Below, one piece after another: positions 26,620 to 34,173 of a DNA stretch of 64,000 nt. Within the stretch, counting starts at the first letter, position 1, and every line of letters starts with the position of its first letter. The notes below the pieces were generated by a model, which saw nothing but the letters and a program-made list of their open reading frames with translations, did no database searches and was not told where the DNA came from. The position numbers were made by a program, and so were the translations under genes. This stretch comes from Gemmatimonadota bacterium (GTDB taxonomy: Bacteria > Gemmatimonadota > Gemmatimonadetes > Gemmatimonadales > Gemmatimonadaceae): assembly GCA_003134685.1 (NCBI GenBank), contig PLCA01000002.1, positions 397,966 to 461,965 of the forward strand, given 5' to 3'.

Positions 26620-27623
26620 TTAAAGGAGTTCGTATCAGCGCGTTCGGAATTCTCTGGCGGGCAGCCGTCTTGTATCTGGGTTGGGCCGCGGTGTGGCCTA
26701 CCAGCGTGAGCTCGCTTGGACCTCACCCGAAACCAGCGGGTGATTACGAAGCAGGTACGCAGCTTGTACAAGTTTTTCAACACGCCGACTCAGCCGTCGC
26801 GATTGGTGGGGCGACGATCATCCTCGTCCACGGTCATCGCACGCCGCGAGCGTTCGTGTTGTTCCACGGCCTGACAAACTCGCCACGTCAATTCACCAAG
26901 CTTGCCGCCACGCTCTATGACGGTGGTGACAACGTGTTCGCCCCCAGACTTCCCGAGCACGCGCTTCGTGGAGCAACTACCGCCGACCTCGGGCGACTGA
27001 CAGCGGAGTCACTGCGGGATGTCGCGGACGCCGCGATCGATCTTGCGAGCGGCCTCGGCGACACCGTCGTCGTGCTCGGAGTAAGCCTCGGTGGAAACGT
27101 GGCCGCGTGGACCGCGCAGTTTCGCTCGGTGAATCGAGTGGTGATCGTCGCTCCCGCACTCGGGCTTTCGCACATGTCGACCGTCGTCGAGACGCCGGTC
27201 ATGAATCTCATGTTGCGCGTGCCCAATTATTCGAAGAAGGAAACTGCCGACACTCTGCGCCCCGATCGTGAGCTGGGTTGGAGCACACGCGGGGTCGGGC
27301 AGATGCTCCGGCTTGGTGCGGCCATTCGTCGTGCCGCGGACAAGCACGCATCCGGAGCGCGCGACATTCGTGTGCTCGTGAACGCGCACGACCGGACCGT
27401 CAACCGTGACGCCATCGACGAGCTGGTGGAGCATTGGTCCGCCACCGGTGGGCACGTGTCGATGTTCGAGCTGGCGGACTCCCTTCGCCTGCCGCACGAC
27501 ATTGTTGATCCGGACGAAGCCACGGGCAACACGAAGGTAACGTACCCGGTCATCCTCTCCCTTCTCTACGGGTTGACACCGCCAGCGAACCTAGGAGTAC
27601 GTGTTACGCGGCCTTCACCCTGA
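26589..27623 (+). CDS. Alpha/beta hydrolase, membrane-anchored
   Basis: About 344 residues: a short N-terminal hydrophobic helix (FGILWRAAVLYLGWAAVWP) followed by an alpha/beta hydrolase domain with FVLFHGLTNSPRQF (oxyanion region), nucleophile elbow VLGVSLGGN and late VLVNAHDRTVN and LPHDIV (Asp and His positions). It looks like a carboxylesterase/monoacylglycerol-lipase-type enzyme. The start is uncertain: ATG 26589 overlaps the patatin gene by 31 bp, whereas the best ribosome site (AAAGGAG, 26622-26628) has no standard start codon after it. Likely in an operon with the patatin gene, suggesting a shared role in lipid turnover. Confidence 0.82.
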   Translation: MVRAHRSLDLIKGVRISAFGILWRAAVLYLGWAAVWPTSVSSLGPHPKPAGDYEAGTQLVQVFQHADSAVAIGGATIILVHGHRTPRAFVLFHGLTNSPRQFTKLAATLYDGGDNVFAPRLPEHALRGATTADLGRLTAESLRDVADAAIDLASGLGDTVVVLGVSLGGNVAAWTAQFRSVNRVVIVAPALGLSHMSTVVETPVMNLMLRVPNYSKKETADTLRPDRELGWSTRGVGQMLRLGAAIRRAADKHASGARDIRVLVNAHDRTVNRDAIDELVEHWSATGGHVSMFELADSLRLPHDIVDPDEATGNTKVTYPVILSLLYGLTPPANLGVRVTRPSP

Positions 27624-27679
27624 TCGTGCATGACTACGCTTCATCGCCATCCGGGATCCGCTGGGGCGAAGGCGCACTG

Positions 27680-28426
27680 CTAGAGATCCAATAGCAGCTC
27701 GGAAGTTCTGGCGAGCTCGGAAGGTGTAACCTCCTCGAGGCAATCCGGGGAATCGTTGCGCGAGTTGTTGACCAGTGTGGAGATCGGGAAAAACGCCAGT
27801 TCGTCATTCTTGTGGTATGCCGACTTGCTGAGCAGCTCGAGCTGTCCGTGCTTCTGCTGCGGGTCGAGCCACTCCTCGTAGGATTCCGGCGCAAGAAGGA
27901 CCGCCATGCGGTCGTGGAACTGGCTGTACCAGTCGTCCGCATCTTTGACGATGACTGTGCTCGACCACAGTTCTTCACCGCCCGAGCTGTCCTGCCAGCG
28001 ACTCCACAGCCCGGCCATCGCGAACGGAATGCGGTCTCTATGCCGAATGAGGTAGGGGACCTTGCGTCTCTTCTCTCCCACCCATTCGATGATGCCGTCG
28101 ACCACGACCAGGCAGCGCTGGTGGCGCCACGACTGCTGAAAAGTGGGCGCCGACGCAACCGTCTCGATCCTCGCGTTGAAGGTGGAGTATTGCGAGTCGA
28201 ACGCGACGACGTCATCCCTGTTATCGAGCTTCGACGGGATGAGATTCCAGTGCATCGTCCGCAGAACCCTTTCCTTCAGGAAGGGATCGTAGTAGACGGC
28301 CGGAATGTCCTCGTGAGGATTCAGGTTGTAGCGCGGCTTCCAGTCGCTCGGGACGAACTTCTTCGTGTAGCCGTAGAGTTTCTCGGTAATCCCGTCGGGA
28401 TTGATGACAGTGGCGCGTCCGCACAT
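27680..28426 (-). CDS. SOS-response-associated peptidase, HMCES/YedK family
   Basis: A 248-residue protein that crosslinks to abasic sites in single-stranded DNA through its N-terminal Cys2 (MCGRA), protecting the genome. Other family residues are visible: RYNLNPHEDIPAV, the active-site segment STFNARIETV, VVVDGIIEW (usually FYEW) and FHDRMAVLLAP with the conserved His. It is divergent from the AidB-like gene 93 bp away, so the two DNA-damage-linked genes may share a control region. Confidence 0.95.
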   Translation of the reverse strand: MCGRATVINPDGITEKLYGYTKKFVPSDWKPRYNLNPHEDIPAVYYDPFLKERVLRTMHWNLIPSKLDNRDDVVAFDSQYSTFNARIETVASAPTFQQSWRHQRCLVVVDGIIEWVGEKRRKVPYLIRHRDRIPFAMAGLWSRWQDSSGGEELWSSTVIVKDADDWYSQFHDRMAVLLAPESYEEWLDPQQKHGQLELLSKSAYHKNDELAFFPISTLVNNSRNDSPDCLEEVTPSELARTSELLLDL

Positions 28427-28518
28427 AAGCCAACGCTATTTAATGTCGCGGCAAAGGGCCAGTGGGTTAACTTGCGAACGTGGTGAGCTTCTCCGGCGAG
28501 AGGGCAATAGAGGATCTT

Positions 28519-30189
28519 ATGTCCGAGTTCGTTCAGGATCCGCCAAGGCTCGGCAATCAGTACGACGACGACGCGCTTCTCCGCGCGTATCTGCGCTGGC
28601 GATTGCCAGCGAACATGCTCGCCGAGGTCGAGCCGGATCTCCGACGGCTCGGCCATCGCGCCGCCACGGATATTCTGGCGCTGGGCGAATCGGCGGAGGC
28701 ATCGCCACCGCGTCACGTTCCATACGACGCATGGGGACATCGCGTTGACCGGATCGAGACGAGCGATGCCTGGCGCGAGCTCGATCGTATCTCCGCAACC
28801 GAAGGCATTGTGGCGACTGCCTATGAGCGCAGGCATGGACCGCGCTCGCGCATTCATCAGTTCGCGAAACTGTACCTCTTTGCCCCCTCGTCCGCGCTCT
28901 ACAGCTGTCCGCTCGCCATGACCGACGGCGCGGCCAGGTTTCTGGAGGTTCACGGCGACAAGAGCATGCAACCGGTGCTCGCGCATTTGATTTCACGCGA
29001 TCCGAGCGAGTTCTGGACTTCCGGCCAGTGGATGACCGAGCGGACCGGCGGCTCCGACGTTGGAAGCACGTCGACGATTGCAGCGTGTGAGGAAGGTGAC
29101 TCCTACAGCCTCTACGGCTCGAAGTGGTTCACGTCTGCCACGACCTCGCAGGTCGCCATGACACTGGCGCGCATTGAAGGCGCGCCGGCTGGAAGTCATG
29201 GGCTGAGCGTGTTTCTCATCCATCTGCGCGGCAATGACGGACTGCTCCGCAACATTCGAATCGAGCGTCTCAAGGACAAGCTGGGCACGCGTGCACTCCC
29301 GACCGCCGAGCTGACACTGGAAGGCACGCCAGCGCAGCTGGTAGGCGGCGCGGGCGATGGGGTCCGCAAGATTGCCACGCTGTTCAATGTCACGCGGGTG
29401 TACAACGCCGTGGCGGCAGTGGCGGGCATGCGGCGCGCAATCGCGCTGGCGAGCGATTTCGCCCGGAGGCGGCGTGCATTCGGGAAACTGCTAGTCGAGC
29501 ATCCACTGCACGTCGGAACGCTGGCCGAGATGCAACTGGAGCTGCGCGCCGCTTTTCTCCTGGCCTTTCGCGTCGTCGAGCTGCTCGGTAAAGACGAGTG
29601 TGGCGACGCGACCGAATCCGAATTGAAGCTGCTGCGATTTCTGATTCCGGTGGCGAAGCTTTACACCGCGAAGCAGGCGATAGCGGTCGCGAGCGAAGCG
29701 CTCGAGGCGTTCGGCGGCGCCGGCTACCTGGAGGACAGCGGACTTCCTCGTCTGCTGCGAGACTCGCAGGTGCTGTCGATCTGGGAGGGCACGACGAACA
29801 TCCTCAGCCTGGATGCGCTGCGAGCGGTTGAGAGGGGCGATGTACTTGCCGAGTGGACGTCTGACGTAAGGCGCCGGTTGAGCGGTCTCAAGGTGACCGC
29901 ACTGTCATCGTGTGCCGAACGGACGTTGAGTGCGGTGCAACGAATCGAGCAATACGCTGAGCGGGCGGCTAGCGCCGGAAGCGAATTTCAGCAGGCGGGC
30001 GCGCGCAGGTTTGCTTTTGCGATCGCGCGCACCGAGGCGGCCGCGCTGCTCATCGAACACGGAAATGCTCAGGCAGATCAGGTTGCGGTGACGGCCGCCA
30101 GGCGGTGGTGCGCGCGAGAATTGGCCCTGCTCACGGAAGCCGACGCGGAATATCGTGCGGGCTCGGTCGCTCTCGAACGAGGTGGTTAG
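28519..30189 (+). CDS. AidB-like acyl-CoA dehydrogenase family protein
   Basis: A 556-residue flavoprotein of the acyl-CoA dehydrogenase superfamily, closest in pattern to the AidB branch: GQWMTERTGGSDVGSTST, LYGSKWFTSATTSQVAM, LKDKLGTRALPTAEL, and the late GAGYLEDSGLPRLLRDSQVLSIWEGTTNILSLDALR. AidB proteins are linked to the alkylation (Ada) response and bind DNA and FAD. Its position beside an HMCES gene supports a DNA-damage role, though a metabolic role is also possible. ATG 28519 follows AGAGGA; the longer frame from 28480 is less likely. Confidence 0.85.
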   Translation: MSEFVQDPPRLGNQYDDDALLRAYLRWRLPANMLAEVEPDLRRLGHRAATDILALGESAEASPPRHVPYDAWGHRVDRIETSDAWRELDRISATEGIVATAYERRHGPRSRIHQFAKLYLFAPSSALYSCPLAMTDGAARFLEVHGDKSMQPVLAHLISRDPSEFWTSGQWMTERTGGSDVGSTSTIAACEEGDSYSLYGSKWFTSATTSQVAMTLARIEGAPAGSHGLSVFLIHLRGNDGLLRNIRIERLKDKLGTRALPTAELTLEGTPAQLVGGAGDGVRKIATLFNVTRVYNAVAAVAGMRRAIALASDFARRRRAFGKLLVEHPLHVGTLAEMQLELRAAFLLAFRVVELLGKDECGDATESELKLLRFLIPVAKLYTAKQAIAVASEALEAFGGAGYLEDSGLPRLLRDSQVLSIWEGTTNILSLDALRAVERGDVLAEWTSDVRRRLSGLKVTALSSCAERTLSAVQRIEQYAERAASAGSEFQQAGARRFAFAIARTEAAALLIEHGNAQADQVAVTAARRWCARELALLTEADAEYRAGSVALERGG

Positions 30190-30193
30190 CCCG

Positions 30194-30631
30194 TCAGCCG
30201 ATCCGCTCTGCCAGCTCGACGATGATCCCCTCGGGGCCGCGGACGTAGCAGAGCCGATAGCTGTCCTCGTAGCGCTCCAGCTCGCCGACGAGCTCAGCGC
30301 CGCGGGCTCGCAGGCCGGCGACGACGGCGTCGATGTTTTCGACGGCGAATGCGACGTGGCGGATGCCCGGTGTGTTCGCCGGCGCGTGCTGGTCGCCGCC
30401 CTGGGTCGACGGCGTGTGGAATTTCGTCAGCTCGAGTCGTCCGTGGCCGTCCGGGGTCCGCAGCATCGCGATGTCTGCCCGGACGCCGTCAAGCCCCACG
30501 ACGCGGTCAACCCAGCGGCCCTCAACCGGACCCTCGCCCTGCAGCTCGAGTCCGAGTTTGACGAAGAACTCGGTTGCGGCCGCGAGGTCGTCAACCACGA
30601 TGCCGACGTGCTCCATCCGCTTGATCGTCAT
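30194..30631 (-). CDS. VOC-family protein (glyoxalase / methylmalonyl-CoA epimerase-like)
   Basis: A 145-residue single-domain VOC protein: MEHVGIVVDDLAAATEFFVKLGL at the start, LELTKFHTPS, GIRHVAFAVENIDAVV and the C-terminal YVRGPEGIIVELAERIG. Metal-ligand positions (His near the start, Glu in LELTKF, His in IRHVAF, Glu in IIVELAE) are all present, so it is probably an active metalloenzyme. Substrate not determinable. It is convergent with the AidB-like gene (4-bp gap) and borders the cassette array. Confidence 0.88.
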   Translation of the reverse strand: MTIKRMEHVGIVVDDLAAATEFFVKLGLELQGEGPVEGRWVDRVVGLDGVRADIAMLRTPDGHGRLELTKFHTPSTQGGDQHAPANTPGIRHVAFAVENIDAVVAGLRARGAELVGELERYEDSYRLCYVRGPEGIIVELAERIG

Positions 30632-30671
30632 GTGCTCGATGGTAAGGAATCCAGGTTCGAGCCGCGGGAAG

Positions 30672-30854
30672 TTAGGTGGTGCGGCGCGGAACGAGCAGAA
30701 CTATGGCAGCCCACAGCGTGGCAAAGGGGATACCCGACATCGATGGAGTCATGACCAACGACGCGGCAACAAGGCCAAGGGCGACGCGTTGCGGGCCGCG
30801 GTCTGGGCGAAACATCAGCGAATTCAACTGAAGAAAGAAACGGTGCCCAATCAT
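30672..30854 (-). CDS. Cassette-encoded small membrane protein
   Basis: Sixty residues from ATG 30854, with a hydrophobic stretch across residues 24-55 (VALGLVAASLVM...FATLWAAIVLLV) that could form one or two membrane helices. The start lies 22 bp after the R' end of the attC at 30876 on the minus strand, the usual cassette geometry. The stop TAA forms part of an R''-like ACCTAAC box, also typical of cassettes. No complete attC follows, so this may be the decayed end of the array. Function unknown. Confidence 0.55.
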   Translation of the reverse strand: MIGHRFFLQLNSLMFRPDRGPQRVALGLVAASLVMTPSMSGIPFATLWAAIVLLVPRRTT

Positions 30855-30875
30855 ACGCGGAATATATGTGTCCAC

Positions 30876-30966
30876 CGAACGCCTTGGTTTAGCTGCAAGC
30901 ACACTATCACCGTTGCGGCGAAGCCGCATCCGAAAAGTGCTTGTCTGCTGCAACGTTCGTTAGGCC
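30876..30966 (-). repeat. attC site 1 (integron cassette recombination site)
   Basis: Read on the minus strand: R'' GCCTAAC, L'' CGTTGCAGC, a variable arm with the GCGGC/GCCGC hairpin, L' GCAGCT, then a degenerate R' (GGCGTTCGG). It is close to identical to attC 7 and attC 8 in the core (AAGTGCTT, ATGCGGCT). Orientation was set by matching to the well-known aadA attC (CTAAC...GTTCAAGC...GCTTAACTC...GCGTTAG), which appears on the minus strand here. Confidence 0.82.
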
Positions 30967-31023
30967 GCGGTGCGACGTCGCACGGACCGTCGTCCCCGAT
31001 TGATCGTCAGCTTCGGCCCCTCG

Positions 31024-31395
31024 TTAGGGGGACCCGTTGGGATCAAGACCCTTTATTGGGCGATATGAATACGCGAGCATGCCGAGGTTGAGGATCCCCA
31101 CAATCACCGCCGATAATGCGATTCTCCGGCGGACTAGCGTTGCTAGAATCATCGCCAGCAGGAGAACAAATGAAGTGAGCCGTGAGGATCGGCGACTCCG
31201 TCTTAGCGAGGCGGCCATCTGATCATATTTTTGCAGCATCGATCGTGGCTCAAAGCCCACCTGCAGACCCTCCCTATAGGCACACAGCTCGACACGCTTG
31301 CGAATCGTCTCTGCATGGTCGCGAGGAATGGCGGTCCCATGCGGAGTCGTCCAATTCGCGAACACCTCGGTGCTGGCCACCCATTCATAGCGCAC
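31024..31395 (-). CDS. Cassette-encoded membrane protein, unknown (second gene)
   Basis: A 123-residue product from GTG 31395: a soluble N-terminal half (RYEWVASTEVFANW...) followed by two hydrophobic helices (about residues 75-92 and 96-112). The same frame is open upstream to about 31498 and reads protein-like (PFFVVYQESGSRLDVDFQ), but contains no ATG, GTG or TTG. The true start may therefore be non-standard, or the gene may be joined to its upstream neighbour by a frameshift. The stop is 58 bp before attC 1. Function unknown. Confidence 0.55.
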   Translation of the reverse strand: MRYEWVASTEVFANWTTPHGTAIPRDHAETIRKRVELCAYREGLQVGFEPRSMLQKYDQMAASLRRSRRSSRLTSFVLLLAMILATLVRRRIALSAVIVGILNLGMLAYSYRPIKGLDPNGSP

Positions 31396-31451
31396 ACGAA
31401 GTGGGACGCGCTGAAAGTCAACGTCGAGGCGGGAGCCAGACTCTTGGTAGA

Positions 31452-31766
31452 CTACGAAGAACGGCTTTTCGCTTTCTGAGCGACTTGTGATCGTTCAGTC
31501 CCCGATAGCGAAAATCCGAAATACTGCGCCAGTCCACTTCTAAGTGATGGCCAGATCGCGGAAATGAGCGCTCCTGCAAGTATGAACCCGACGACATAGA
31601 AGGAAAGGAGTCTGATTTCTTCCGGTGAGACCGGCGCAATGTGTCCGCCCCTTGCAATGAAAAACAGACCTCTCAAAACGCCGACTACGATACACAGCAC
31701 GCCGACGGCGCCGCCTGTAAGCGAGCCAACTAGGATCCGCTTCAATAGATCATTTTGAGGGTGCAT
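31452..31766 (-). CDS. Cassette-encoded two-helix membrane protein, unknown (first gene)
   Basis: A 104-residue protein with two hydrophobic segments (about residues 11-37 and 53-70) and a basic, Ser-rich tail. ATG 31766 is 19 bp past the R' end of attC 2 on the minus strand, the standard cassette start geometry. It shares its cassette with the gene at 31024-31395, so this is a two-gene cassette. I do not recognise the family. Confidence 0.6.
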   Translation of the reverse strand: MHPQNDLLKRILVGSLTGGAVGVLCIVVGVLRGLFFIARGGHIAPVSPEEIRLLSFYVVGFILAGALISAIWPSLRSGLAQYFGFSLSGTERSQVAQKAKSRSS

Positions 31767-31784
31767 TCAATACTATTGCGTCGG

Positions 31785-31876
31785 CCTAACGCCCGAGTTA
31801 AGCTGCGAGCGGATTCAACCACTGCGAGCGAAGCGAGCTTCCAAAGACCGCTCGTCAGCTTCAACGATTAGTTAGC
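31785..31876 (-). repeat. attC site 2
   Basis: Minus-strand reading: R'' AGCTAAC, L'' around TTGAAGCTGA, a long variable region with the CGCTTCGCTCGC hairpin, L' GCAGCTTAAC, R' GGGCGTTAGGC. R' carries the conserved GCGTTAGG with the G/TT crossover. It separates the 31913 gene (upstream cassette) from the two-gene cassette. Confidence 0.87.
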
Positions 31877-31912
31877 TAGCCGGCACACCAGTGTGCGCCC
31901 GAAGGTGCTCGA

Positions 31913-32401
31913 CTAGAGCGTGAGCGGCGGGCGGCCGCGGGAAGGAAGGATTCGCACGCGCGCGCTGGCCGCATCGGCGGCGGCTTCGAGAGTAATGCCG
32001 ACGTTGATCGCGTACTCCGTAGCCCAGTGCAGGAACTCGTCGCGACTCATCTCACACTGCGATGTCCCCGACTCGAACCGGATCGGCCTGTGCTCGACGC
32101 CGAGCGCGGCGAGCTTGTCCGCGTAGTACTGCACCTGGTTGGCGACTCCATGCCTGACTACCTGTTTGCGCTCTTCGTCCAACGTGTCGATCGACCATAG
32201 CCCGAGCATTCCTGGCTCGAGGAGCGGCGCCACCAGCAGGGGCTTCGCTAGAGCACCGAGCCTCGTCCGCGTGCTGACCCAATCGAGGCGCTCGCCGCCA
32301 GGCCACAGGAGCCACAAGTCTGGCGCCTGCGGTACGTCGGGGCGTGCGTACGATTGGGCGCGCCGGACGATCTGAAGGGTGAGTTCCGCGCCAGTGTCCA
32401 T
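31913..32401 (-). CDS. Cassette-encoded protein of unknown function
   Basis: A 162-residue soluble protein with no signal peptide or membrane helix. It starts MDTGAELTLQIVRRAQSYARP; the middle contains LDEERKQVVRHGVANQVQYYADKLAALGVEHRP and the end is basic. ATG 32401 lies about 20 bp past the R' of attC 3 and the stop is about 37 bp before attC 2, so gene and attC form a complete cassette. I do not recognise the family. Confidence 0.6.
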   Translation of the reverse strand: MDTGAELTLQIVRRAQSYARPDVPQAPDLWLLWPGGERLDWVSTRTRLGALAKPLLVAPLLEPGMLGLWSIDTLDEERKQVVRHGVANQVQYYADKLAALGVEHRPIRFESGTSQCEMSRDEFLHWATEYAINVGITLEAAADAASARVRILPSRGRPPLTL

Positions 32402-32421
32402 CGAGTAGATCCGTGTGGCTA

Positions 32422-32520
32422 GCTAACGCCGAGCTAAGCTGCAAAGGAATCAAATAAGAGTTTGCGGCGCAGCCGCAAACAATTCAATAGATCCTTTGTC
32501 AGCTTCAGCGTTCGTTAGAT
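32422..32520 (-). repeat. attC site 3
   Basis: Minus-strand reading: R'' ATCTAAC, L'' GAACGCTGAAGCTGA, a hairpin TTTGCGGCTGCGCCGCAAA as variable terminal structure, L' GCAGCTTAGC, R' GGCGTTAGCT. It marks the boundary between the cassette holding the wHTH/HEPN operon and the 31913 cassette. Confidence 0.87.
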
Positions 32521-33001
32521 GACCGGCACGTGATCCATGATCGGTCGAGGCGGAGATCATCAAGGAATCCTGCCCGCGGAACGAGACGCAGACGGGGAAC
32601 GTTGATGTCCCGTTCAAGAACATCCGGGTATCGCTCCCACAGTACACCATCGTGTGGCCCAGTCCCTCACGGGAAGCGGTCCGAATCAAGCAGTCATCCA
32701 ACGCAATCATTAAGCGAACCGACGGTTGCAAGTCGAGCAACATCAGAATCGGGAATGCGAGACGGACTGGGTGCCTGTGCTGAGGACAGCGGTTCTTGCG
32801 CTCCAGGCACGGATCGCTGCTCGGTAAAGCTACCGCCGTCATGCCGACGCCGACGTGGATCTGTTCCAGATACGCGATGGCGTCACGAACGCTCGCGGCG
32901 GGATAGCGACAACTCCGCTCCTCACGCACTTCAACCGACGGCACGGTCGTGCTTACATTCAGGGACAGCCCTGACGTGGGAGTTCCGCGCAGTCGTCGCA
33001 C
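32450..33001 (-). pseudogene. Chimeric ORF: inverted copy of the 5' end of the 33399 gene fused to unrelated sequence
   Basis: An open frame of 183 codons from GTG 33001. Residues corresponding to EVREERSCRYPAASVRDA through GMTAV duplicate the N-terminus of the wHTH gene at 33399 with a single Arg-to-Cys change; the underlying DNA (32832-32932) matches 33417-33517 inverted at 100 of 101 positions. The ATG of the original is ACG here. After the repeat the frame enters unrelated sequence and ends inside attC 3. It is best read as a recombination remnant, although the downstream part (about LQPSVRLMIALDD to the stop) could be a cassette gene that lost its own start. Confidence 0.6.
32832..32932 (-). 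repeat. 101-bp inverted repeat, left copy
   Basis: The reverse complement of 33417-33517 with one mismatch (C/T in GAGT[C/T]GTCG). Weaker similarity continues about 15-20 bp further toward the start codon side. The 484 bp between the copies contain the whole upstream region of the three-gene operon. Confidence 0.95.
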
Positions 33002-33072
33002 GGACAGTGGGGTTCCTCAGCGCGGTCAGGCACGCTTCGGCATTCACTGTAGTCACCGCGCACTATAGCCGC

Positions 33073-33108
33073 TCCTAATTATGAAAAGCGTTCAATTATT
33101 CGTTAGGC
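33073..33108 (-). repeat. Degenerate, minimal attC-like hairpin
   Basis: Minus-strand reading begins with a good R'' box (GCCTAAC) and GAATAATTGAACGC, resembling L'', but the second half is reduced to TCATAATTAGGAG, with an R'-like ATTAGG lacking GCGTT. CCTAA and TTAGG ends pair. At 36 bp it is shorter than usual attC sites, so it may be an eroded cassette boundary. Confidence 0.4.
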
Positions 33109-33398
33109 CGTCCATATCGACACATTGGCCGTCAACAGCGCGGCTCCCATTGCAGTGGTTAACTCCTTAATAATCAATAAGATATAACTAGTGGCGTCCA
33201 CGGAGAAGGCTAATACATGGCTCTGGCAGTCTGATCATGGCGCACAGTCGTTTTGTTCCAATCTATGGGCGCCGATGCTGAGCTATAGAACAATGGGTTC
33301 GCTAGATCGCCCGCATCGCTATGCGAGCAAATAAAGCGGCAGGCCTTGACAAACTAGCCTTGGAACGCGACCTTCTAGGTCCACCCACGGGAGTGAGA
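33109..33398 (+). promoter_or_regulatory. Upstream region and candidate promoter of the three-gene cassette operon
   Basis: This 290-bp stretch is visibly more AT-rich than its neighbours and has no gene. A candidate sigma70-type promoter is TTAACT (33159-33164), 18 bases, TATAAC (33183-33188). A second TTGACA at 33346 lacks a clear -10 partner. GGGAG precedes ATG 33399. Because the operon runs against the attC orientation it cannot use an integron Pc promoter and needs its own. Confidence 0.45.
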
Positions 33399-34160
33399 AT
33401 GACCGGGCCGTCTAGTGAAGTGCGTGAGGAGCGGAGTCGTCGCTATCCCGCCGCGAGCGTTCGTGACGCCATCGCGTATCTGGAACAGATCCACGTCGGC
33501 GTCGGCATGACGGCGGTGTCTCGGGAGACAATGGTTCAGGCGCTCGGGCATTCTAGCGTGAATGGCGCCTCGAAGGCGAAGCTGGCGGTTCTCCGCCATT
33601 TCGGGCTGCTCGACCGTGAGGGTGAGCGCTACCGCATTTCGGAGTTAGGAAAGCGTGTAGTTATTCCTAGGTCCGATGCCGAGCGGGACGCGGCCACCGT
33701 CGATGCCGTGAGGCAGCCCGCTCTGTTTCAGGAGTTGGGGGCTACGTTCGATCAACAGCGCCTTCCGGCAATGCTTGCGAATGTCATTGCGCGTGACTTC
33801 GGCGTGACTGCTCAGGCGAGCGCGGAAGTCGCTGATGTGTTTACTCGAAGTGCTGAGCAAGCCGGACTACTCATCGATGGCGTATTGAGGTGGACCGGAG
33901 AGCGCGACCAGGCTGCTGGGACGGACACTTCACCTGAGCGTCTCGAACGTCATCAGAGCACGGCACAGTTGAGCTCTGAGCGTGCCCTTTCCGCGGCCGA
34001 CGGGACAGAGTCCTATACCATCCCGCTCGATAGCCGGGGCAAAAAGGCGCTCATCCACATTCCGGTTCCGACTGCGTCGAAGGACCTCGACCGGATCGCA
34101 GCGTGGGTCAGCTACATGCGCAGCGTGGTTTCAGACGACGCTGAACCCTCGACCGAGTGA
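33399..34160 (+). CDS. wHTH protein A of a three-gene cassette operon (candidate defence system)
   Basis: A 253-residue protein. Residues 17-85 look like a winged helix (YPAASVRDAIAYLEQIHVGVG; ALGHSSVNGASKAKLAVLRHFGLLDREGERYRISELG). A helical middle follows (about 90-165, ending VFTRSAEQAGLL), then a polar Ser/Asp-rich linker and a short beta-rich C-terminal segment (SYTIPLDSRGKKALIHIPVP). Protein C has the same order of segments, so A and C are probable paralogues. ATG 33399 has GGGAG 6 bases upstream. The gene for B follows after 13 bp. Protein fold resembles DUF5343-like wHTH proteins; function unknown. Its 5' end is duplicated in inverted orientation at 32832-32932. Confidence 0.75.
   Translation: MTGPSSEVREERSRRYPAASVRDAIAYLEQIHVGVGMTAVSRETMVQALGHSSVNGASKAKLAVLRHFGLLDREGERYRISELGKRVVIPRSDAERDAATVDAVRQPALFQELGATFDQQRLPAMLANVIARDFGVTAQASAEVADVFTRSAEQAGLLIDGVLRWTGERDQAAGTDTSPERLERHQSTAQLSSERALSAADGTESYTIPLDSRGKKALIHIPVPTASKDLDRIAAWVSYMRSVVSDDAEPSTE
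33417..33517 (+). repeat. 101-bp inverted repeat, right copy (inside protein A gene)
   Basis: Encodes EVREERSRRYPAASVRDA through GMTAV of protein A. It matches the left copy (32832-32932, minus strand) at 100 of 101 bases, in the same reading frame relative to the two open frames. Confidence 0.95.
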
Positions 34161-34173
34161 GCTGCGAAGTCTC

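Noticed and set aside
33346-33380. Promoter with TTGACA at 33346 for the three-gene operon
   Set aside because: No -10 hexamer at 16-18 bp spacing; the upstream TTAACT/TATAAC pair is better.
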